This document shows positions 16,939 through 23,590 of a stretch of DNA of 52,968 bases, piece by piece. This DNA comes from CAYJBH01 sp964371365 (GTDB lineage Bacteria > Bacillota > Clostridia > Oscillospirales > Ruminococcaceae). How positions within the stretch are numbered: position 1 is the first letter of the stretch; the number at the start of each line of letters is the position of its first letter. Below the pieces are notes generated by a model. The model was not told the origin of the DNA, ran no database searches, and saw only the letters and a list, made by a program, of their open reading frames with translations. Location of the stretch: the NCBI GenBank assembly GCA_964371365.1, contig CAYJMO010000004.1, forward strand, positions 1-52,968, given 5' to 3'. The translations under genes and the position numbers were made by a program.

Positions 16939-17730
16939 ATGCTTACAAAACGTTTGATAGCCTGCTTCGACGTGGTTAACGGTGTCGTGACCAAGGCACA
17001 ACAATTTAATGATAATATAGAGGTTGCGCCGGCGGAACAACTCGCGCAAAAGGTCTATGAGGACGGCATCGATGAACTTATATTCTTTGACATCAAGGCG
17101 AGCGCCGAAAAACGCCCCATCGACATCCAGATGGTCAAAAATGTTGCCGCGCATGTGTTTATTCCCTTTACGGTCGGCGGTGGCATCAAGACGCTGGACG
17201 ATATGTATATGACACTCAAAGCCGGTGCTGAAAAGATTAGTATCGACTCCATGGCAGTTAGAAATCCCGACATTATCACCGAGGGCGCGAAGGCTTTCGG
17301 CTCCCAGTGCATCGTCCTCTCCACTCAGGTCAAGTTTGTCGGTGTGAGCGATAAAATCCCGAGCGGATATGAGGTCTTTATCGACGGCGCGCGCCTTGCA
17401 ACCGGTCTTTGTGCAATGGAGTGGCTCAAACGTGGGGTGGAGCTCGGTGCAGGCGAGGTATGCCTGAACAGTATCGACAACGACGGCATGGTGAGCGGCT
17501 ACGAGATGAACATCACAAAGCGTGCGGCGGAGGAATTATCCGTCCCACTCATTGCATCGGGCGGTGCCGGCACACCGGAGCATATTGCAGAACTATTTAC
17601 CTCCTGCCCTGCCGGAGCGGCGATTATCAGCAGTATGCTATACTCGCCACGTCTTGCAAAAAACTACACTGTAGCGGAGATAAAAAAATATCTTACCGAC
17701 AAAAACATACACATGAGACCGGTAAAATAG
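16939..17730 (+). CDS. hisF: HisF-like cyclase subunit with Asp130 replaced by Gln
   Basis: A 263-residue (beta/alpha)8 protein that aligns without gaps to the T. maritima HisF numbering at its start (MLTKRLIACFDV). Asp11 and Lys19 are kept, as are FDIKAS (Asp51), VGGGIKTLDD, SIDNDGM and IASGGAGTPEH. The second catalytic acid, Asp130 in the usual AIDAK motif, is Gln130 here (STQVK; CAG at 17326-17328). HisF with D130 changed is generally inactive in the cyclase reaction, so a different reaction is plausible. Start ATG 16939 lies 12 nt after AAAGGA. It is paired with hisH. Paralogous HisH/HisF pairs are known in sugar amidination, but the partner genes for that are absent. Confidence 0.8.
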   Translation: MLTKRLIACFDVVNGVVTKAQQFNDNIEVAPAEQLAQKVYEDGIDELIFFDIKASAEKRPIDIQMVKNVAAHVFIPFTVGGGIKTLDDMYMTLKAGAEKISIDSMAVRNPDIITEGAKAFGSQCIVLSTQVKFVGVSDKIPSGYEVFIDGARLATGLCAMEWLKRGVELGAGEVCLNSIDNDGMVSGYEMNITKRAAEELSVPLIASGGAGTPEHIAELFTSCPAGAAIISSMLYSPRLAKNYTVAEIKKYLTDKNIHMRPVK

Positions 17731-17746
17731 TAAAGAGGAGAGGATA

Positions 17747-17806
17747 AGTTTGAAAATAAAATTTCAAACTCTGAGTTTTATTCCTTTCAAACTGAATTCG
17801 TTTGAA
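17747..17806 (+). repeat. Double-hairpin leader upstream of mtnN (leader family copy 2)
   Basis: Hairpin AGTTTGAAA-N6-TTTCAAACT (17747-17770) is followed by GAGTTTTATTCCTTTCAAAC and a second stem TTCAAAC...GTTTGAA (to about 17806). It matches the hisF leader block for block. A further hairpin, TTTCGTCACcttGTGACGAAA (17807-17827), is unique to this copy. The leader ends in AGAAAGGAATGGTCATAAAA-ATG. Confidence 0.7.
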
Positions 17807-17862
17807 TTTCGTCACCTTGTGACGAAACCGGAAAAAACATCGAGAAAGGAATGGTCATAAAA

Positions 17863-18564
17863 ATGTCACACTATAAAAATATCGGCGTCATCGGCGCACT
17901 GGAAAAGGAGGTCAGCTCCATCACCGATCAAATGACCAATGTGGTCAATGACAAGGTAGGCGGTGTTGACTTCTATAAGGGAGAGTATCAGGGGGTTAAG
18001 ATTGTAATATGTTGTGTCGGCATGGGCAAAGCTGCGGCGGCGGCAGGCACTCAGCTATTGTGCACCCATTTTAATTGTGATGCTGTGATATTCAGCGGCA
18101 TTGCCGGTAACATGAGCGGCAGGGTCGGAATTAACGATATCGTCCTCGGCAAACATGTCTACTACCACGATGCACAGATTGACATGCTCGCACAATCCTA
18201 CCCCAATTTAGAGCGTTACACCGCCGACGAGCAGTTGCTTGGCACCGCCGACAAGGTGTGCAGATCGCTCGGCATAAACTACATTCAGGGCGAGATTGCC
18301 ACCGGTGACCTATTTGTGGGTAGCAACGAGCTAAAGGCGGATATCCGCTCACGATGCAATCCGGACTGTGTCGAGATGGAGGGTGCGGCGGTCAGCCATA
18401 TTGCTGCTAAAAATGATGTGCCTTGCCTGATTATTCGCAGTATAAGTGACAACGCCGACGACGAGGCAGGGGAAACACTCGGCAAGTCTGATGCGGAATT
18501 CGATATAACCGAGTTTTGCAAAACCTCGGCGAAAATCCTGCTCGGGGTTGTTAAAAATATTTAA
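17863..18564 (+). CDS. mtnN: 5'-methylthioadenosine/S-adenosylhomocysteine nucleosidase
   Basis: 233 residues, PNP/UDP phosphorylase superfamily. Active-site residues of MTAN are present: the Glu in GALEKEV, the ribose-binding CVEMEGAAV and the catalytic Asp in RSISDNADD. It cleaves adenine from MTA and SAH in the methionine salvage/activated methyl cycle. The start is ATG 17863, 12 nt after AAAGGA. A 130-bp gap with hairpins separates it from hisF; no linked luxS is present in the window. Confidence 0.93.
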   Translation: MSHYKNIGVIGALEKEVSSITDQMTNVVNDKVGGVDFYKGEYQGVKIVICCVGMGKAAAAAGTQLLCTHFNCDAVIFSGIAGNMSGRVGINDIVLGKHVYYHDAQIDMLAQSYPNLERYTADEQLLGTADKVCRSLGINYIQGEIATGDLFVGSNELKADIRSRCNPDCVEMEGAAVSHIAAKNDVPCLIIRSISDNADDEAGETLGKSDAEFDITEFCKTSAKILLGVVKNI

Positions 18565-18639
18565 TTTTGTATGTTGTAGGCATCCCGACCGGTTTGTGCA
18601 AAATATAGTAACACGCGAGGTGTACACCCCTGCAATAAT

Positions 18640-19344
18640 CTACACCGTTATCTCTGTGAAAATCCCCTGCCCCACCGCTATGGTCTCAAGTCTATCTTCT
18701 TTGTCCTCGTCCTGACTTATAACCCTTGTTGTTATGATTATTTCTTGGTACAGCGTTTCATATATCTCCTGCATCCACGGCTCGGAAAACTCACCGGAAG
18801 GGGTTAGATTGGTCTCATCGAGCGGATATCCGGCCTGCTCAGGGCTCTCGGCGGTCATGGTGGGATTGGACAGATCCGCAAAAATCTCATACTGCTCCTG
18901 CATGGTGTCGAAATCGTCGGTCATATAAATGTAAGAGGTCAACTCACTAAGGTCCGCCGACATCCTGGTCACCGCCGCCATCTGAGTATATGGGTCGGCG
19001 CTCTCGCCGGTGGAAAGAGTGTAGACGTTTAGCATTGCGACCGCATTACCGTCGCCGTTGATGTCCTCCACAAAGGCACTAAGATCGTTTTCAAGCGCCT
19101 CGGTCACCTCGGTGGGGATGCCGGTTTTGCTCGTTATATACGCAAAATTCACGTCCGGGTGCACCTGTGTCACTATATCATATATAAAAAAGCCAACAAT
19201 GAGGGCGGTGATAGCGCCGACCGCAAAAAATATTCTGTGATAAAACCAAAAATTTTTCGCTTTGTCCTTTTTGGTCTGTTCCGGCAGCGGAGCCGGCTCC
19301 TCCATGTCGCTTTTTATCATGTTTAGATAGTCTTTGCTCGGCAT
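18640..19344 (-). CDS. Single-pass membrane protein of unknown function
   Basis: 234 residues. A basic, Lys-rich cytoplasmic N-terminus (about 30 residues) precedes one TM helix (FFAVGAITALIVGFFIYDIV). The rest, about 180 acidic residues, would face outside (ITSKTGIPTEVTEALENDL ... VISQDEDKEDRLETIAVG). I recognise no domain. It is divergent from the AAA+ ATPase gene and shares the unusual AAAGGA-12 nt-ATG leader with hisF, mtnN and that ATPase. It converges with mtnN. Function unknown. Confidence 0.65.
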   Translation of the reverse strand: MPSKDYLNMIKSDMEEPAPLPEQTKKDKAKNFWFYHRIFFAVGAITALIVGFFIYDIVTQVHPDVNFAYITSKTGIPTEVTEALENDLSAFVEDINGDGNAVAMLNVYTLSTGESADPYTQMAAVTRMSADLSELTSYIYMTDDFDTMQEQYEIFADLSNPTMTAESPEQAGYPLDETNLTPSGEFSEPWMQEIYETLYQEIIITTRVISQDEDKEDRLETIAVGQGIFTEITV

Positions 19345-19407
19345 CTTTATAACCATTCCTTTCTCAATTTTTTCTCAAACGATTTCTGTTTGGTAAGGAA
19401 ATAAACC
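19342..19407 (-). repeat. Leader family copy 3 (upstream of the membrane protein gene)
   Basis: On the reverse strand, TTTATTTCCTTACCAAAC, then a short loop and CGTTTGAGAAAAAA, then GAGAAAGGAATGGTTATAAAG-ATG. This is the second-hairpin half of the hisF leader (there CCTTTCAAACGAAAAACGTTTGAGAAAAAA and AGAAAGGAATGATCATAATA-ATG). The left arm has diverged, the right arm and ribosome binding site have not. Confidence 0.6.
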
Positions 19408-19506
19408 TTTCACCCCTAAAAATATACTATTATTGCAAGTTTAAATCAGTATTATGAAAATAGCGTGAAAATTGTAAAATTCACCCCGAAAGGAACGTTC
19501 AAAACC

Positions 19507-21501
19507 ATGAACTCAAAAACTACGCTTAATCTCCTCTCATCATTGATTATCGGCGAAATGAACACACGTATCTGTGCTGAATTTGGCAATGATTATATCA
19601 AAAATCGGCATCCGTTTATCGCCGACTATATAAAGAACAACAAGTCAGTCACGCGCATTGAGTATTTTGCCGCACTTGCCGAGACGCCGGGATATCAGCG
19701 ATTGTCCCGGATATATAGAATATGCGGCGATTATCGACTCGCACTGCGTTTAGTCGAGCTTTGTCTTACCTGCATGGTAGTGCCGGAGCTTGAGCAGATG
19801 TTAGTTGATCTTTATGAGGGTGGATTGACATTGGAGCTCTGTGAAAAATTATGGAATGAGGGGGATTATCTATACAGCTACAAATCAGAGCGTGAGAAGG
19901 CAAAGCAGCTGTTGACCGTGACTAACAGTGCAGCTCCCCATCTTCGTCAAACTTTCTGTGCCGATGATGTATTGTACGACTTTGTAAGTGGCGCAGACGA
20001 GCTGGACGATGCACTGAAATTTATTTCCAAGCGATTTAAGGTTAACGATGAACTGCAAAAATTATATATTAACGAAGATAAGGTTGATGAAATTTTAGGG
20101 CACTTAAATCAAAGCAAGCTGTTACATATAGCCGGCAATGTCGGGGTCGGCAGAAAACTTCTACTCATGCATGCCTGTAAAAAAGGTGGTATGCCGATAC
20201 TCTTTATCGACACAAAAAAACTGCTGTCAAATGATGCTGACAAACTTTTAAACATTGTCTATCGAATACGTCGCGAGGCGTTGTTACACGAGTATACTCT
20301 TTGCTTTTGGAATGTCGAGGTGTCAAACGATAATTCTATCGACATATTTATGGACGACGTTCTCACACCTTTAAAGAAGAACGAAACACCGATCTGTATC
20401 ATCACAACCCCCGAAATTCATCTGCTCGCTCGGAGTGAACGCACCATGATGATGATATCTATCGAGGAGCCTACACGCGTCGAGCGTGCGAAGTTGTGGG
20501 CAGGGTATGGTGAGCAGTACGGCATAGAGGGCGTCGACTGGCTACTTATCAGCAACAAGATAAAGATGAATGCTCACAAGACGCAAAAGGTTTTAGAACA
20601 GCTCTCCATGCGAGGACATGACGGACCGCCGAGTGAACGCGATGTCATGGAGGTGTGTAACATTGTCCTGCCGCCGGCGCAGGGGGATTTTCATGCCGTC
20701 AATAACCGATTTGTGTTGGATGACCTCAAGGTATCGGACGCTACTAAGGAGACTATGTACAACATCTGTTCTCACGTCCTGCATCGACACAAGGTCTATG
20801 ACGAGTGGGATCTCGAGAGCAAGTTTTCCTATGGTAAAAGTGTCTCTGCACTCTTTGTCGGTGCCCCCGGCACGGGCAAGACGATGGCGGTGCACGTCAT
20901 CTCCAACATGCTCAACATCCCGATTTTTCAGGTGGATTTATCGCAGGTGGTGGACAAGTACATCGGCGAGACGGAAAAGCACTTGGAGCGCATATTCGAC
21001 CGCGCAGAGAGCACCAACACCATCCTGTTTTTCGACGAGGCGGACAGTATATTCGGCAAACGCAGTGATGTCAGCGAGGCAAAGGACAAGTTCGCCAACA
21101 CACAGGTATCCTACATCCTGCAACGCTTGGAACAGTACGACGGTATCGTCATACTTGCCACCAACTTCCGCCAGAATGTCGACGACGCGGTCATGCGCCG
21201 CATAAGATACCTCGTGGAGTTCCAGTTTCCGAACGTGGAGACCCGTCGTATGCTATGGCAGTCCGCATTTGCCGAGAAAACACCTCTTGAGGAGGTGGAC
21301 TTCGATTTCCTTGCCCTTAGATTTGAGCTCGCAGGCGGTTCTATTAAAAACATAGCCCTAAACGCCGCATTCTTAGCCGCAAAGGAGGAGAGTGCGATAA
21401 CCATGCGACATATCTTAATATGTGTCAAGGAGGAAAGCAAAAAACTCGGAAAGGCGATGCTTAAACAGGATTTCGGAATGTATGGCGAGATGCTGTTTTA
21501 G
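19507..21501 (+). CDS. AAA+ ATPase resembling those of contractile injection systems
   Basis: 664 residues. A helical N-terminal part (1-190) precedes a degenerate first P-loop domain (GNVGVGRK, residues 210-217, no Ser/Thr after Lys). A full AAA domain follows, with Walker A GAPGTGKT (452-459), the pore-loop segment SQVVDKYIGETEKHL, Walker B ILFFDEAD (D510, E511), sensor ATN and the arginine region MRRIRYLVEFQFP, ending GGSIKNIALNAAFLAA. That last set, with FGKRSDV, is what I know from the Afp15/PVC-type ATPases of extracellular contractile injection systems. No sheath, tube or baseplate genes are in the window, so the role is open. ATG 19507 lies 12 nt after AAAGGA. Confidence 0.8.
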   Translation: MNSKTTLNLLSSLIIGEMNTRICAEFGNDYIKNRHPFIADYIKNNKSVTRIEYFAALAETPGYQRLSRIYRICGDYRLALRLVELCLTCMVVPELEQMLVDLYEGGLTLELCEKLWNEGDYLYSYKSEREKAKQLLTVTNSAAPHLRQTFCADDVLYDFVSGADELDDALKFISKRFKVNDELQKLYINEDKVDEILGHLNQSKLLHIAGNVGVGRKLLLMHACKKGGMPILFIDTKKLLSNDADKLLNIVYRIRREALLHEYTLCFWNVEVSNDNSIDIFMDDVLTPLKKNETPICIITTPEIHLLARSERTMMMISIEEPTRVERAKLWAGYGEQYGIEGVDWLLISNKIKMNAHKTQKVLEQLSMRGHDGPPSERDVMEVCNIVLPPAQGDFHAVNNRFVLDDLKVSDATKETMYNICSHVLHRHKVYDEWDLESKFSYGKSVSALFVGAPGTGKTMAVHVISNMLNIPIFQVDLSQVVDKYIGETEKHLERIFDRAESTNTILFFDEADSIFGKRSDVSEAKDKFANTQVSYILQRLEQYDGIVILATNFRQNVDDAVMRRIRYLVEFQFPNVETRRMLWQSAFAEKTPLEEVDFDFLALRFELAGGSIKNIALNAAFLAAKEESAITMRHILICVKEESKKLGKAMLKQDFGMYGEMLF

Positions 21502-21617
21502 TGGACGTTGTTCTGATAAAGTGAGCATTTTGTGTCGCTATCCGGCTCTTTTTACCGTCATAAAATCAACTAAAAATACAAAAAATGTGGCGAGAGCACT
21601 TTCTTTATTAAAATATA

Positions 21618-21646
21618 TTGACTTTTTTCTAAAGATATCTTATAAT
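21618..21646 (+). promoter_or_regulatory. Sigma-A promoter of the rpsF-ssb-rpsR operon
   Basis: TTGACT (21618-21623), a 17-bp spacer and TATAAT (21641-21646). The resulting leader is about 190 nt. Nothing else is seen between the ATPase stop codon (21501) and this promoter. Confidence 0.88.
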
Positions 21647-21680
21647 ATAAAGGCTAACCATATATAAAATTAATTTATAT

Positions 21681-21735
21681 GGCGCATCCTTCGGCGAGTT
21701 TTCGCCGCATTAGACCGTGAGGAGGCGACAGCTAA
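21681..21735 (+). promoter_or_regulatory. Candidate S6:S18-binding autoregulatory leader
   Basis: Stem CGGCGA-GTTT-TCGCCG (21692-21707) is followed by CATTAGACCGTGAGGAGG. A structured rpsF leader bound by the S6:S18 complex, with a conserved unpaired CCG, is known in many bacteria; position and an ACCGTG segment fit. I have not folded it, so the match to that family is tentative. Confidence 0.45.
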
Positions 21736-21844
21736 TCTGATTTTTCATTCAGGTCTGCAGTTTTGTGCCCTTTCGTGTCATCGAAACCTGTCGTAAACTC
21801 GATAGGCAAATCGCACAAATAATGTGCAGAAAGGAATGTGTATT

Positions 21845-22129
21845 TTGAACAAGTATGAAGTAATGTTGGTTCTATCCTGCAACAAGGACGAGGAGGCACT
21901 GACCGCTCTTATCGCGAAACTTCGCGGTGTTATCGAGTCCGGTGCAACCATCGAGAGCTTTGACGAGTGGGGTAAACGCCGTCTTGCCTATGAAATCAAC
22001 TACCAAAACGATGGATATTATATCCTGTGCAATTTCGAGAGCAACGCGGATTTCCCGAAAGAGCTCAACCGTATTTTTCACATCACCGACGGTATCCTAC
22101 GCACCATGATAATCGCCAAAGAAGACTAA
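21845..22129 (+). CDS. rpsF: 30S ribosomal protein S6
   Basis: 94 residues from the TTG at 21845 (MNKYEVMLVL), with the S6 features DEWGKRRLAYEINYQNDGYYIL and FPKELNRIFHITDGILRTMI. AAAGGA lies 9 nt upstream of the TTG; the ATG at 21836 abuts that site and is less likely. S6 binds 16S rRNA with S18 in the platform. The gene is first in the conserved rpsF-ssb-rpsR order. Confidence 0.95.
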   Translation: MNKYEVMLVLSCNKDEEALTALIAKLRGVIESGATIESFDEWGKRRLAYEINYQNDGYYILCNFESNADFPKELNRIFHITDGILRTMIIAKED

Positions 22130-22159
22130 TCTTCTTTTAGAGAGGTTAAACTTCCCTCA

Positions 22160-22187
22160 TTAAAAGAGATATTTAACTCTCTTTTAA
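22160..22187 (+). other. Hairpin between rpsF and ssb
   Basis: TTAAAAGAGA-N8-TCTCTTTTAA, a 10-bp AT-rich stem 30 bp after the rpsF stop. No proper U-run follows, so it is more likely a processing or stabilising element, or a partial terminator, than a full stop. Confidence 0.5.
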
Positions 22188-22219
22188 TTAACAAAAAGAG
22201 AAAGGAATGGTTTTAAAGG

Positions 22220-22663
22220 ATGAATGTGGTTGCATTGCTCGGTCGACTTGTTGCCGACCCGGAGCTAAGACAGACCCCGCAGGGAATTCAGGTCACACGT
22301 ATGCGTATTGCGGTCAACCGCGCCTATGTCAAACACGGCGAAGAGCGTAAAGCGGATTTTATCGATGTGGTCGCATGGCGCAACACCGCTGAGTTTGCCG
22401 CGAAATATTTTCGTAAAGGCAACATGATGGGTGTTTCCGGCTCGATACAGACCCGAACATACACCGATAAAGACGGCAATAATCGTCACGCCTTTGAGGT
22501 TGTCGCGGACAATATCTCCTTTGCCGAGAGCAAGAGTTCTTCCTCCGGCTCGTCCTACCCAACACCCTCCCTGCCTCAGAACGATGGTCCGGCAGGCGGA
22601 TTCTCGGGTGGAGCTAACGACGATTTTACCGTTGTTGACGACAGCGAGGACCTTCCGTTCTAA
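22220..22663 (+). CDS. ssb: Single-stranded DNA-binding protein
   Basis: 147 residues. An OB-fold starts MNVVALLGRLVADPELRQTPQG and includes FIDVVAWRNTAEFAAKYFRKGN. A flexible Ser/Gly/Pro-rich linker follows, then the acidic protein-interaction tip DDSEDLPF. It protects ssDNA at forks and recruits repair proteins. AAAGGA lies 13 nt before the ATG, with a second AAAGG immediately ahead of it. It occupies the usual place between rpsF and rpsR. Confidence 0.96.
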   Translation: MNVVALLGRLVADPELRQTPQGIQVTRMRIAVNRAYVKHGEERKADFIDVVAWRNTAEFAAKYFRKGNMMGVSGSIQTRTYTDKDGNNRHAFEVVADNISFAESKSSSSGSSYPTPSLPQNDGPAGGFSGGANDDFTVVDDSEDLPF

Positions 22664-22769
22664 TTAAACCTTAATTTAATATGTGTCCGACATCGCCGAC
22701 AAAACTACCGCAAGACTCGATGGTTTCGCGCGTTTTCGGAACACAAAACCATGTAGAAAGGAATAACTT

Positions 22770-23030
22770 ATGGCTAACCCCAACGAAAGCGGTAGCGCAG
22801 CAGTTCGCGCCGCCTCCCGTCGTCCGCGCAAAAAGGTTTGCACCTTCTGTGCCGACAATACAAAGTCGATAGATTACAAGGATCTTGTTCGTCTTCGCAA
22901 GTTCATCACCGAGCGCTCTAAGATCATACCTCGCCGTGTGACAGGAACATGCGCAGCTCACCAACGTATGCTTGCAGTTGCAATCAAACGCTCAAGACAT
23001 GTTGCTCTGATGCCTTATACCAACGACTAA
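22770..23030 (+). CDS. rpsR: 30S ribosomal protein S18
   Basis: 86 residues with KKVCTFCADNTKSIDYKDLVRLRKFITERSKI and PRRVTGTCAAHQRMLAVAIKRSRHVALMPY, unmistakable for S18. Cys residues in CTFC and TGTC suggest the zinc-binding (C+) form. Start ATG with GAAAGGA upstream. An arm pair ATGGTTT...AAACCAT flanks the region just before the ribosome binding site and could sequester it. Confidence 0.97.
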   Translation: MANPNESGSAAVRAASRRPRKKVCTFCADNTKSIDYKDLVRLRKFITERSKIIPRRVTGTCAAHQRMLAVAIKRSRHVALMPYTND

Positions 23031-23052
23031 GAATTTAGTTTATATCACAAAA

Positions 23053-23090
23053 AATCGACACCGCTTTTCTAAGTGGTGTCGATTCTTTGT
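23053..23090 (+). terminator. Terminator of the rpsF-ssb-rpsR operon
   Basis: AATCGACACC / GGTGTCGATT (23053-23062 with 23075-23084), extended inward by a G-U and a C-G pair, followed by CTTTGTGTTT. Its left side begins with a run of A, so it may also stop transcription coming from the right. Confidence 0.8.
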
Positions 23091-23110
23091 GTTTATCATG
23101 GCGGTTGCTG

Positions 23111-23217
23111 CGGGGGGCGCGTGTTTGAAGGCTTTCAAACTCCCCAAAAGGGACAAGAGCCTTCGAGGCTCTTGTCCCTTTTGGGGACTGCGAACTTGTT
23201 CGCAGACGCGCCCCCCG
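23111..23217. repeat. 107-nt perfect four-way-junction foldback element
   Basis: A 12-bp outer stem (23111-23122 with 23206-23217, G/C-rich) encloses three consecutive hairpins: A, GTTTGAA-GGCT-TTCAAAC (23123-23140); B, a 22-bp uninterrupted stem with a TCG loop (23141-23187); and C, CTGCGAA-CTTG-TTCGCAG (23188-23205). Every base from 23111 to 23217 is paired except the three hairpin loops, so the junction has no unpaired base. No ORF, terminal duplication or known RNA family is recognised. It lies between the S18 terminator and the symporter gene. Confidence 0.85.
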
Positions 23218-23272
23218 TACCGTCATTAGGGCGTGAACAGCTTGACGCCGTTTATCTCAAACACAAAAAAAC

Positions 23273-23328
23273 TACTGCGGTGCTTAACAATACGCGCTAA
23301 CGTATCGAGGAGGATAAGCACCGCAGTA
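23273..23328. repeat. Nested hairpin upstream of the symporter gene
   Basis: A 14-bp stem (TACTGCGGTGCTTA, 23273-23286, with its complement 23315-23328) encloses a smaller stem ATACG-CGCTAA-CGTAT (23290-23305) and GAGGAGGAT. The inner AATAC...TAACGTAT and GGAGGAT echo the foldback element at 32751-32907, but the conserved 12+17-nt core is not present. 23329-23590 shows only a short hairpin (AAATACA...TGTATTT) and AT-rich DNA. Confidence 0.6.
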
Positions 23329-23590
23329 ACTCGTATGAGAGGCTAAAATACACTTTGTATTTCTCTATGTCTGAATTGTAACACTTTTGTAATCAAATGT
23401 CAATACTTTTTTGAAAATAAATAAATATATTTTTTAAAATGTCCGTTTTATGCGGTTTTAAAGCAAAAAATATGTGATAGAAAAGTTACAAACATGTTAC
23501 ACACGTTGTTGCGCTGTATTTTTTTGTAATATCTCACTCCGATCTGTAATATCATTTCTTAGAACAGTTTTTCATGAGGAATGCTCTAAA

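Noticed and set aside
16247..17730. Ordinary histidine biosynthesis genes
   Set aside because: The loss of Asp130 in HisF and the absence of other his genes make this reading doubtful, so it was recorded as hisHF-like with reservation.
17807..17827. TTTCGTCACcttGTGACGAAA as an intrinsic terminator after hisF
   Set aside because: No U-run follows and it lies inside the mtnN leader upstream of its ribosome binding site.
18565..18639. Palindrome GGTGTACACC between mtnN and the membrane protein gene as terminator
   Set aside because: The stem is only 5 bp and there is no U-run on either strand.
23111..23217. tRNA gene suggested by the cloverleaf shape
   Set aside because: There is no T-loop GTTC motif, no anticodon-type 7-base loop and no D-loop signature. 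Hairpin B is 22 bp, far too long.
23329..23590. Riboswitch (for example glycine) upstream of the amino-acid symporter
   Set aside because: None of the conserved glycine-riboswitch sequence blocks that I know is present; only short AT-rich hairpins are seen.
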